Assembly: GCF_046569695.1 (NCBI RefSeq)
Contig: NZ_JBKHUI010000007.1
Location: 1 to 64,000, forward strand
DNA from: Kluyvera sp046569695
GTDB taxonomy: Bacteria > Pseudomonadota > Gammaproteobacteria > Enterobacterales > Enterobacteriaceae
Length of the DNA stretch: 64,000 nucleotides
Direction: 5' to 3'
Positions 23,226 through 31,107 of the stretch are shown in pieces (the first letter of the stretch is position 1; every line of letters begins with the position of its first letter). The position numbers and the translations under genes were made by a program. The notes beneath the pieces are model-generated. The model saw only the letters and a program-made list of their open reading frames with translations. It did no database searches and was not told where the DNA came from.

Positions 23226-24689
23226 TTACATTTTCTGATAAGGGCGGAAGCGTTCCTGCAGCTCGCGCAGCTGATCGATACGGGCATCGTAGCGCGCCTG
23301 CTGGAGGCTGCGCAGTTTCACCTGACCGCTGGCCGAGCTGAGCATGGAAATCGCCTGATCGAGCCTTCCTACCAGCGCCATATTCTCGGCGCGTGCGGCC
23401 AGTTCCTGGTCACGGTTGCCCAACGCGGCTTCCGCCTGGGCTAGCAGATCCCAGCCGTTGGTGTCGTCTTTATTGTTAAAGGTGTAGCGATTAAGAATGG
23501 TTGCCGCTTCCGCAGGTTGCCCGCCCTCAAGCAGGGCGTTTGCCAGGTTAAGCTGCAGCACCGGGTTGGTGCGGAGTTCACGGGCATTTTTCAGGCGGCT
23601 GATGGCCTCGGCGGTTTTTTTCTGCCCGAGGTCGATATCCGTTGCCAGGTCAAGGTACCAGGCGTTTTGCGGCTCGGCGCTGAGCAGCGGCTGCAGCTGT
23701 TTACTTGCCTCAGCGTAGTTTTTCGCTTCCATGGCGAGCAGCGCGCGGCCGTATTGTGCGGCGTGCTGCTCGCGAATATTGCCCTTCGACCAGTTATCCA
23801 GCAGGTCGCTGCCGAGCTGATTCTTGCCGGAGTTATACATGCCGAGGGTACGCGCTTTGGCGAAGTAGAAATCGGCGGAGGATTGCACCACCACCGGGCG
23901 CATCTGGTTGGCGCGGTTACGCGCATCGGACAGACGGCTTTCCGGCAGGGGGTGAGTCAGCAGCATTTCCGGCGGCCGCGATGAGTAGCGCGACTGGTCG
24001 AGGAGTTTTTCCATAAAGGCCGGCATCGCCTGGGGATCGAAACCGGCGCGCTGTAGTACCTGAATACCGATGCGGTCAGCTTCTTCTTCATTCTGGCGAG
24101 TAAAGCTGATCATGCCCTGCTGGGTACCGGCCAGTGTACCGCTTAGCGCTGCCATACCGGCCTGTGGGCTAGCCATTGCCAGTAAAATTGAGCCGAGGGC
24201 GCCAACCCAGGTCAGCGGAGCGTTACGCTTCTGGTCTTCCATCGCTCGCGCCAGGTGACGCTGGGTGACGTGGGAGATTTCGTGCGCCATCACCGATGCC
24301 AGCTGGCTCTCGGTATCGGAGTAACGGAACAGCGCCGAGTGCAGCACCACGTTGCCGCCGAAGAAGGCGAAGGCGTTGATGTCGTCGTTGTTAATCAGAT
24401 AGAAGTGGAATGGCGTACGGACGGAAAAGGCGTGCGAAACCAGCCGCATCCCCAATGAATTGATGTACTGAACCAGCAGCGGGTCATTAATCAGCGGGGC
24501 GCTTCCGCGCAGCTGACGTACATAGTAATCCCCCATTTGCATCTCCTGACCGATGGAGAGCGTGCTTCCTGCTGAGGTGCCCATATCCGGGAGAGTGTCA
24601 GCCGAATCCGCAAAGGCCGGAGCGATTTGCCCGAGCGTAAGCGTTGCAATAAGGGATGCCAACAGCGTTTTTTTCAACTGCCTGAACAT
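23226..24689 (-). CDS. bepA: Periplasmic chaperone/metalloprotease BepA
   Basis: The start at 24689 (GAGG just upstream) gives 487 residues like E. coli BepA (YfgC). Features: signal peptide of about 27 residues (ending APAFA), M48 zinc site HEISH with the third ligand in NEEEADRIG, and a C-terminal TPR domain (about 310-487). It helps LptD and the BAM complex assemble, and it degrades stalled outer-membrane proteins. A longer in-frame extension to 24884 is non-conserved. It is divergent from perM. Confidence 0.96.
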   Translation of the reverse strand: MFRQLKKTLLASLIATLTLGQIAPAFADSADTLPDMGTSAGSTLSIGQEMQMGDYYVRQLRGSAPLINDPLLVQYINSLGMRLVSHAFSVRTPFHFYLINNDDINAFAFFGGNVVLHSALFRYSDTESQLASVMAHEISHVTQRHLARAMEDQKRNAPLTWVGALGSILLAMASPQAGMAALSGTLAGTQQGMISFTRQNEEEADRIGIQVLQRAGFDPQAMPAFMEKLLDQSRYSSRPPEMLLTHPLPESRLSDARNRANQMRPVVVQSSADFYFAKARTLGMYNSGKNQLGSDLLDNWSKGNIREQHAAQYGRALLAMEAKNYAEASKQLQPLLSAEPQNAWYLDLATDIDLGQKKTAEAISRLKNARELRTNPVLQLNLANALLEGGQPAEAATILNRYTFNNKDDTNGWDLLAQAEAALGNRDQELAARAENMALVGRLDQAISMLSSASGQVKLRSLQQARYDARIDQLRELQERFRPYQKM

Positions 24690-24904
24690 AACCTCTGTCC
24701 TGTAATGTGGGGATGTGCCTGTTTTGACCAACAGCATAATGTTACGTTCCATTTTACGCTGCTCTGGGAGTGTATCTATCTGCTCACGGTATGAAAATGA
24801 TAATCGCGAGATTGTTGGGATAAATATAAAAAGCGGAGTCTTTTTTGTGACACTTCGATACAATTCATCTCCGTGTGAAAGCAAAGCGTTCAGGGAATCG
24901 ATTT

Positions 24905-25978
24905 ATGCTCGAGATGTTGATGCAGTGGTACCGCCGCCGATTTAGTGACCCGGAGGCGATCGCGCTGCTGGTCATTCTGGTGGCAGGTTTTTGCATTCTG
25001 TTCTTCTTTAGTGGCCTGTTGGCGCCGCTGTTGGTTGCGCTGGTGCTGGCCTATCTGCTGGAGTGGCCGACCGTCCGCCTGGAGCGGCTGGGCTGGTCGC
25101 GTACCTGGGCCACTACCGCGGTGATGGTGCTGTTTATCGGCATTCTGCTGCTGATGTCCTTCGTGGTAATGCCCATTGCCTGGCAGCAGGGGATCAACCT
25201 TATTCACGACATGCCGGGCATGTTGAACAAGCTTTCTGATTATGCCGCTACGCTGCCGCGTCGCTATCCTGCGCTGATGGATGCCGGGATCATCGATGCG
25301 ATGGCCGAAAATATGCGCACCCGGATGCTGACGCTCGGTGACTCGGTGGTGAAGTATTCGGTGGCCTCGCTGGTGGGGCTGCTGACGCTGGCAGTCTATC
25401 TGGTGCTGGTGCCGCTGATGGTCTTTTTCCTGGTGAAGGATAAAGAGCAGATGCTGAACGCCGTGCGCCGCGTGCTGCCGCGCAACCGCGGTCTGGCGGG
25501 GCAGGTGTGGAAAGAGATGAACCAGCAAATTACCAACTATATTCGCGGTAAGGTGCTGGAGATGATCGTCGTTGGGGTCGCCACCTGGCTCGGCTTCCTG
25601 ATGTTTGGCCTTAACTATTCGCTGCTGCTGGCGGTGCTGGTGGGGCTATCGGTTCTTATTCCTTACATCGGTGCGTTCGTGGTCACTATTCCGGTGGTCT
25701 GCGTGGCGCTGTTCCAGTTTGGCCTCGGCACCGAGTTCTGGAGCCTGTTTGCGGTGTATCTGATTATTCAGGGGCTGGACGGTAACCTGCTGGTGCCGGT
25801 GCTGTTCTCTGAAGCCGTGAACCTTCACCCGCTGGTGATTATTCTGTCGGTGGTGATTTTCGGTGGGCTGTGGGGCTTCTGGGGCGTGTTCTTTGCCATT
25901 CCGCTGGCGACGCTGATTAAAGCCGTAGTGCATGCCTGGCCGGATGGGCTGGTGGCGGAAGAGGACATATCAAACTAA
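24905..25978 (+). CDS. perM: AI-2E/PerM-family membrane protein
   Basis: From the ATG at 24905 (AGGGA 9 bases upstream) the protein has 357 residues and follows E. coli PerM through eight or so membrane helices, including VFFLVKDKEQM and LNYSLLLAVLVGLSVLIPYIG. It is an inner-membrane putative permease with no settled substrate. The upstream in-frame ATG would overlap the promoter region and add 10 unconserved residues. A GC-rich REP lies between it and convergent bcp. Confidence 0.93.
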   Translation: MLEMLMQWYRRRFSDPEAIALLVILVAGFCILFFFSGLLAPLLVALVLAYLLEWPTVRLERLGWSRTWATTAVMVLFIGILLLMSFVVMPIAWQQGINLIHDMPGMLNKLSDYAATLPRRYPALMDAGIIDAMAENMRTRMLTLGDSVVKYSVASLVGLLTLAVYLVLVPLMVFFLVKDKEQMLNAVRRVLPRNRGLAGQVWKEMNQQITNYIRGKVLEMIVVGVATWLGFLMFGLNYSLLLAVLVGLSVLIPYIGAFVVTIPVVCVALFQFGLGTEFWSLFAVYLIIQGLDGNLLVPVLFSEAVNLHPLVIILSVVIFGGLWGFWGVFFAIPLATLIKAVVHAWPDGLVAEEDISN

Positions 25979-26050
25979 CGTGTGGCCCGGGCGAGGCGGT
26001 TGCGCCGACCCCGGGGGAACCCCGGCGTCGCTGCGCTCGGCCGGGCTACG
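25979..26050. repeat. GC-rich REP-like element between perM and bcp
   Basis: GCCCGGGCGAGGCG...CCGACCCCGGGG, then CCCGGCGTCGCTGCGCTCGGCCGGGC. The same family occurs at 47519 and 57921 in this window. It sits between convergent genes and may act as a bidirectional terminator. Confidence 0.8.
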
Positions 26051-26058
26051 TTATTGGG

Positions 26059-26529
26059 TTAGGCGTTTGCCTGCAGCCAGCCCAGCACGATGTCGTGGTG
26101 GTTGGTGGTTTTGAAGTCGTCGAAGACGTGCTCGACTTTACCGTCGGCGTCAATCAGGAAGCTGGTGCGGTGAATGCCGTCATAGGTTTTGCCCATAAAG
26201 GTTTTCTCACCCCAGATGCCAAACTGATCGCAAACCTGGTGATCTTCATCGGAGAGCAGCGTGAAGTTCAGCAGCTCTTTTTCCGCAAAGCGGGAGAGCT
26301 TCTCTGGCTTATCGGTGCTGATGCCCAGCACTTCAACGCCAACCTTTTTCAGCTCATCCATATTGTCGCGAAGGCCGCAGGCCTGCACGGTGCAGCCAGG
26401 GGTCATTGCTTTCGGGTAGAAATAGACCAGAACACGTTGTCCCTGGAAGTCGGTTAAATTTACCTGCTCGCCGTCTTGATCGGGCAAACTAAATTTCGGT
26501 GCGATATCACCGGCTTTCAGTGGGTTCAT
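26059..26529 (-). CDS. bcp: Thiol peroxidase/peroxiredoxin Bcp
   Basis: The 156-residue protein is an atypical 2-Cys peroxiredoxin with peroxidatic Cys46 in MTPGCTVQACG and resolving Cys51. It reduces alkyl hydroperoxides and H2O2 with thioredoxin. Its start codon overlaps the gcvR stop codon by one base (TAATG), so the two are translationally coupled, as in E. coli. Confidence 0.96.
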   Translation of the reverse strand: MNPLKAGDIAPKFSLPDQDGEQVNLTDFQGQRVLVYFYPKAMTPGCTVQACGLRDNMDELKKVGVEVLGISTDKPEKLSRFAEKELLNFTLLSDEDHQVCDQFGIWGEKTFMGKTYDGIHRTSFLIDADGKVEHVFDDFKTTNHHDIVLGWLQANA

Positions 26530-27101
26530 TACTCAGCTCCATCCTGTTCATCATGCTGTGAATAATTGATCACGTTTATACTGCCTTGTGCGTTCAGTTC
26601 TGTACATAGGGCTTTGAACGCTTGCTCAATATTTGATGCATTTTTCGTAGCGGGGCTGTGGGCGGTTATCTGAATAAACAGCTGCGCAACGCTTTCGTTA
26701 TCGCCCGGCTGCGTGCGCGACACCAGTTCGGCAATGTTCATTTCCCAGCTATCAAACAGCGCGGTAAAGCGCTCAATAATATGCGGCGAATCAGGAACCT
26801 CGACCTGCACCCAGACGGTTGCAGGCATCGCCGGACGTGGACGCGCGGTGGTGCGCTTCATCACGATCAGCAGATCCAGCTCCGCCCCTTTGAGTGGCAA
26901 AGTGGATTCAATCAGCGTAATCGCATTCCATGAACCGGAAAGCAGCATAATAAAAGTGAACTCATCCCCCAGCATGGCCAAGCGACTGTCTTCGATATTA
27001 CAGCCGCAGCTGCTCACGTGACGGGTAATCGTATTGACGATGCCAGGGCGATCCGCGCCCAGGGCTGTAATGACCAGATAATGTTGTAATGAGGCTGTCA
27101 A
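26529..27101 (-). CDS. gcvR: Glycine cleavage system regulator GcvR
   Basis: At 190 residues it equals E. coli GcvR, with two ACT domains (ALGADRPGIVNTITRHVSSCGCNIEDSRL, then VPDSPHIIERFTALF). It binds GcvA and blocks activation of gcvTHP when glycine is low. It overlaps bcp by one base and is divergent from dapA. Confidence 0.95.
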   Translation of the reverse strand: MTASLQHYLVITALGADRPGIVNTITRHVSSCGCNIEDSRLAMLGDEFTFIMLLSGSWNAITLIESTLPLKGAELDLLIVMKRTTARPRPAMPATVWVQVEVPDSPHIIERFTALFDSWEMNIAELVSRTQPGDNESVAQLFIQITAHSPATKNASNIEQAFKALCTELNAQGSINVINYSQHDEQDGAE

Positions 27102-27169
27102 ACCTGTTCTTCCTTTAAAAAGGTGCGGTATTCCTTAGGAAAGCATAAAAAAAACCGGCATACAACATT

Positions 27170-27183
27170 CTGAGGGCCCTCAG
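27170..27183. promoter_or_regulatory. 14-base perfect palindrome between gcvR and dapA
   Basis: CTGAGGGCCCTCAG is fully self-complementary and lies in the 154-base divergent gap, 73 bases before the dapA start. It could be an operator or a short hairpin in the gcvR or dapA leader. No known regulator is matched. Confidence 0.35.
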
Positions 27184-27255
27184 TCTCTTGCTTTTATTAC
27201 AAGACCAAACGTACCATTGAGATTCATGTCCGCACGTCAGCACAGAGGATGGCCC

Positions 27256-28134
27256 ATGTTTACGGGAAGTATTGTAGCGCTTGTCACGCCGATGGATGAA
27301 AAAGGTAATGTCGACCGTTCAAGCCTGAAAAAACTGATTGATTACCATGTCGCCAGCGGAACCTCGGCGATTGTCTCGGTAGGAACGACCGGTGAATCGG
27401 CAACGCTTAGCCACGAAGAGCATGGCGATGTCGTGATGACTACGCTGGAGCTGGCCGACGGCCGCATTCCGGTGATCGCAGGAACGGGGGCAAATGCAAC
27501 CGCAGAGGCGATTAGCCTGACCCAACGTTTTAATAATACCGGCGTGGTGGGTTGCCTGACCGTCACCCCGTATTACAACCGTCCAACCCAGGAAGGTCTG
27601 TTCCAGCACTTCAAAACGATCGCTGAGCATACTGACCTGCCGCAAATTCTGTATAATGTGCCGTCCCGTACCGGTTGCGATATGCTGCCGGAAACCGTAG
27701 GTCGCCTGGCGAAAATTAAAAATATTATCGCGATTAAGGAAGCCACGGGGAACTTAAGCCGTGTTCATCAGATCAAAGAGCTGGTTTCAGACGACTTCAT
27801 CCTGCTGAGCGGTGATGATGCAACCGGTCTGGACTTCATGCAGCTCGGTGGTCATGGCGTTATTTCAGTGACGGCAAACGTTGCGGCGCGTGATATGGCG
27901 GAAATGTGCAGGCTGGCAGCTGATGGCCAGTTTGACCAGGCGCGTATCATTAACCAGCGTTTGATGCCGCTGCACAATAAATTATTTGTCGAACCCAATC
28001 CAATCCCAGTGAAATGGGCATGTAAGGAATTGGGACTTGTGGCGACCGACACCATGCGTCTGCCGATGACCCCTATCACCGACCACGGTCGTGATGTGGT
28101 GGCATCTGCATTAAAGCATGCCGGTTTGCTGTAA
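27256..28134 (+). CDS. dapA: 4-hydroxy-tetrahydrodipicolinate synthase DapA
   Basis: The start at 27256 (GAGG, 7-base gap) yields 292 residues as in E. coli. Active-site elements are intact: TGESATL loop with GTT, catalytic Tyr in LYNVPSRTG, PYYN, and the Schiff-base Lys161 in IKEATGN. It condenses pyruvate and aspartate semialdehyde in lysine and diaminopimelate synthesis, and is feedback-inhibited by lysine. bamC follows after 16 bases. Confidence 0.98.
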   Translation: MFTGSIVALVTPMDEKGNVDRSSLKKLIDYHVASGTSAIVSVGTTGESATLSHEEHGDVVMTTLELADGRIPVIAGTGANATAEAISLTQRFNNTGVVGCLTVTPYYNRPTQEGLFQHFKTIAEHTDLPQILYNVPSRTGCDMLPETVGRLAKIKNIIAIKEATGNLSRVHQIKELVSDDFILLSGDDATGLDFMQLGGHGVISVTANVAARDMAEMCRLAADGQFDQARIINQRLMPLHNKLFVEPNPIPVKWACKELGLVATDTMRLPMTPITDHGRDVVASALKHAGLL

Positions 28135-28150
28135 AGTTTAGGGAGATTTG

Positions 28151-29185
28151 ATGGCTTACTCAGTACAGAAGTCGCGCCTGGCGAAGGTTGCGGGGGTATC
28201 GCTGGTTTTACTGCTTGCGGCCTGTAGTTCCGACTCGCGCTATAAGCGCCAGGTCAGTGGTGATGAATCCTACCTGCAAGCCACTCCGTTGAGTGAACTT
28301 CACGCCCCTGCGGGCATGATTCTGCCGGTTGAAAATGGCGACTATAACATTCCGGTCGCTAACGGCAGCGGTGCCGTCGGTAAAGCGCTGGATATCCGTC
28401 CGCCGGCTCAGCCGCTGGCGCTGGTTTCTGGTGCACGTACCCAGTTCACGGGTGATACCGCCATGCTGCTGGTTGAAAATGGCCGTAGCGGTTCTCTGTG
28501 GCCGCAGGTTGTCAGCATCGTTCAGGCGAAGAACTACACCATCACCAAACGTGATGATGCTAGCCAGACGCTGACGACGGACTGGGTTGAGTGGAACCGT
28601 CTTGATGAAGACCAGCAGTACCGTGGTCGCTATCAGATCTCCGTACAGCCGCAGGGCTACCAGCAGGCCGTCATGGTGAAGCTGGTTAACCTGGAACAGG
28701 CTGGCAAGCCGGTTGCTGACCGTGCTTCTCTGCAGCGCTATAGCGCTGAAATGCTGAACGTGATTTCCGCAGGCCTGGATAAGAACGCGACGGATGCCGC
28801 GAACAGTTCCAGAGGTGCTGCTGGCGCAACCTTCGACGTGCAGAGCGCCTCCGACGATACCGGTCTGCCAATGCTGGTGGTACGCGGTCCGTTTAACCAG
28901 GTATGGCAACGTCTGCCTGGCGCGCTGGAAAAAGTGGGCATGAAAGTGACCGATAGCACCCGTTCTCAGGGCAGCATCGCGGTGACCTACAAGCCGCTGT
29001 CTGACAGCGGCTGGAAAGATCTGGGCGCTAGCGATCCGGGTCTGGTCTCCGGTGACTACAAACTTCAGGTCGGTGACCTGGACAACCGTAGTAGCCTGCA
29101 GTTCATCGATCCGAAAGGTCATACGCTGACGCAGTCGCAGAATGACGCCCTGGTAGCCGCATTCCAGGCCGCATTTAGCAAGTAA
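28151..29185 (+). CDS. bamC: Outer-membrane assembly lipoprotein BamC
   Basis: The ATG at 28151 (GGGAG upstream) gives 344 residues as in E. coli. The signal peptide ends in the lipobox LAAC with Cys25, followed by the unstructured BamD-binding segment and two helix-grip domains. It is part of the BAM complex (BamABCDE). It is the second gene of dapA-bamC and ends in a GNRA-loop terminator. Confidence 0.97.
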   Translation: MAYSVQKSRLAKVAGVSLVLLLAACSSDSRYKRQVSGDESYLQATPLSELHAPAGMILPVENGDYNIPVANGSGAVGKALDIRPPAQPLALVSGARTQFTGDTAMLLVENGRSGSLWPQVVSIVQAKNYTITKRDDASQTLTTDWVEWNRLDEDQQYRGRYQISVQPQGYQQAVMVKLVNLEQAGKPVADRASLQRYSAEMLNVISAGLDKNATDAANSSRGAAGATFDVQSASDDTGLPMLVVRGPFNQVWQRLPGALEKVGMKVTDSTRSQGSIAVTYKPLSDSGWKDLGASDPGLVSGDYKLQVGDLDNRSSLQFIDPKGHTLTQSQNDALVAAFQAAFSK

Positions 29186-29191
29186 TTAAAC

Positions 29192-29218
29192 AGGGCTGGA
29201 GCAATCCGGCCCTTTTTT
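29192..29218 (+). terminator. Terminator between bamC and purC
   Basis: AGGGCTGGA and TCCGGCCCT pair over 9 bases (one G-T) around a GCAA tetraloop and are followed by six T residues. Confidence 0.88.
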
Positions 29219-29228
29219 CTGTATAGTG

Positions 29229-29244
29229 ACGCAATCGTGTGCGT
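29229..29244. promoter_or_regulatory. PUR box (PurR operator) for purC
   Basis: ACGCAATCGTGTGCGT matches 14 of 16 bases of the PurR consensus and sits next to a TATAGT -10-like hexamer (29222-29227), about 50 bases before the purC start. It overlaps the promoter, consistent with repression. Confidence 0.8.
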
Positions 29245-29294
29245 CGCCGGAAAATGCACAAATATTTATCGTAATCATCACTGGAGTGACAAAG

Positions 29295-30008
29295 ATGCAA
29301 AAGCTAGCTGAGTTGTATCGTGGTAAAGCGAAAACCGTATACAGCACCGAAAACCCGGATCTGTTGGTACTCGAATTCCGTAACGATACGTCAGCAGGGG
29401 ATGGTGCCCGCATTGAGCAGTTCGATCGTAAAGGCATGGTGAACAACAAGTTCAACCATTTCATTATGAGCAAACTGGCGGAAGCAGGTATTCCAACCCA
29501 GATGGAAGCGCTGTTGTCCGATACCGAATGTCTGGTGAAAAAGCTGGATATGGTGCCGGTGGAATGCGTGGTGCGTAACCGTGCGGCAGGTTCGCTGGTG
29601 AAACGCTTAGGGATTGAAGAAGGCATCGAGCTGAACCCGCCGTTGTTTGACCTGTTCCTGAAAAACGATGCGATGCACGACCCGATGGTTAACGAATCCT
29701 ACTGCGAAACCTTCGGCTGGGTGAGCAAAGAGAACCTCGCGCGTATGCAGGAACTGACCTTCAAAGCGAACGACGTGCTGAAAAAGCTGTTCGACGATGC
29801 GGGCCTGATCCTGGTCGACTTCAAGCTGGAGTTCGGTCTGTTTAAAGGCGAAGTGGTGCTGGGCGACGAGTTCTCCCCGGACGGCAGCCGCCTGTGGGAT
29901 AAAAAGACCATGGACAAAATGGACAAAGACCGTTTCCGTCAGAGCCTGGGTGGCCTGATTGAAGCATACGAAGAAGTGGCGCATCGTTTGGGCGTTAAGC
30001 TTGACTAA
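29295..30008 (+). CDS. purC: SAICAR synthetase PurC
   Basis: From 29295 (GGAG upstream) the protein has 237 residues as in E. coli, starting MQKLAELYRGKAKTVYST. Motifs include the ATP-binding YRGKAKTVY, VRNRAAGSL and LVDFKLEFG. It couples aspartate to CAIR in purine synthesis. The 23 codons upstream cross the PUR box and are not used. A REP pair follows the gene. Confidence 0.97.
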   Translation: MQKLAELYRGKAKTVYSTENPDLLVLEFRNDTSAGDGARIEQFDRKGMVNNKFNHFIMSKLAEAGIPTQMEALLSDTECLVKKLDMVPVECVVRNRAAGSLVKRLGIEEGIELNPPLFDLFLKNDAMHDPMVNESYCETFGWVSKENLARMQELTFKANDVLKKLFDDAGLILVDFKLEFGLFKGEVVLGDEFSPDGSRLWDKKTMDKMDKDRFRQSLGGLIEAYEEVAHRLGVKLD

Positions 30009-30036
30009 GTCATAATGTCCCCGGCCTCGCCCTGCG

Positions 30037-30119
30037 CGTAGGCCGGATAAGGCGTTTACGCCGCCATCCGGCAATGTGCACGTTGCTTGCCTGATGGCGC
30101 TGCGCTTATCAGGCCAACA
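30037..30119. repeat. REP pair (BIME) between purC and ypfJ
   Basis: Nearly identical to the pair at 10617: GTAGGCCGGATAAGGCG...CATCCGGCA and GCCTGATGGCGC...TATCAGGCC in inverted orientation. Confidence 0.9.
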
Positions 30120-30218
30120 TCCTCATCGCGGGAACCCCGCACAACATTTCCAGTGGTAATCCCTCCTGTAACCGCCTACGATCGTATCAGTATTCCTGAG
30201 AATAAGACTGAGGTAGTT

Positions 30219-31091
30219 ATGCGTTGGCAAGGTCGTCGCGAAAGCGACAATGTAGAAGACCGGCGGAATAATTCTGAATCCCCGATGATGGGCGGGCGCG
30301 GCCCTGGTTTTCGCATCCCAAGCGGTAAGGGCGGCATTGTCCTGCTGATTATCGTGCTGGTGGCAGGCTACTACGGCGTGGATCTGACCGGCCTGATGAC
30401 CGGTGAGCCCATCGGCCAGCAGCAAACTTCCCAGCGGGTGAGTGGCCCGAAAGATGACGAAGCCGCAAAGTTCACCTCGGTGATCCTTGCGACCACCGAA
30501 GACACCTGGGCGCAGGAGTTTAAGGCGATGGGCAAAACCTATCAGCCGCCGCGTCTGGTGATGTACCGCGGTGCGACCCGTACCGGTTGCGGTACCGGGC
30601 AATCGGTAATGGGGCCGTTCTACTGCCCGACCGACAGCACGGTCTATATCGACCTCTCATTCTACGACGACATGAAAAACAAGCTTGGCGCGGGCGGCGA
30701 CTTCGCTCAGGGCTATGTGATTGCGCATGAAGTCGGCCACCACGTACAAAAACTGCTGGGTATCGAACCGAAAGTGCGCCAGATGCAGCAGGGCGCGTCG
30801 CAGGCAGAGGTGAACCGCCTCTCCGTGCGAATGGAGCTTCAGGCGGACTGCTTTGCGGGCGTCTGGGGTCATAACATGCAAAAACAAGGCATTCTGGAAG
30901 CCGGTGACCTGGAAGAGGCGCTGAATGCAGCCGAAGCCATTGGCGACGACCGTCTGCAGCAGAAGGGGCAAGGGCGCGTGGTGCCAGATAGCTTTACGCA
31001 TGGTACCTCACAGCAGCGCTATACCTGGCTGAAACGCGGCTTTGATAGCGGCGATCCGGCGCAGTGCAACACTTTCAGCAAATCACTCTGA
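30219..31091 (+). CDS. ypfJ: YpfJ putative neutral zinc metallopeptidase
   Basis: Starting at 30219 (GAGG upstream) gives 290 residues, near E. coli YpfJ. It has a charged N-terminus, one membrane helix (GGIVLLIIVLVAGYYGVDL), and a zinc-peptidase domain with HEVGHH and MELQADCFAGVWG (third ligand). It is probably membrane-anchored with the catalytic part outside the cytoplasm; no substrate is known. tmcA starts 16 bases downstream. Confidence 0.92.
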   Translation: MRWQGRRESDNVEDRRNNSESPMMGGRGPGFRIPSGKGGIVLLIIVLVAGYYGVDLTGLMTGEPIGQQQTSQRVSGPKDDEAAKFTSVILATTEDTWAQEFKAMGKTYQPPRLVMYRGATRTGCGTGQSVMGPFYCPTDSTVYIDLSFYDDMKNKLGAGGDFAQGYVIAHEVGHHVQKLLGIEPKVRQMQQGASQAEVNRLSVRMELQADCFAGVWGHNMQKQGILEAGDLEEALNAAEAIGDDRLQQKGQGRVVPDSFTHGTSQQRYTWLKRGFDSGDPAQCNTFSKSL

Positions 31092-31107
31092 CGGCGGGCC
31101 CAGAGTC

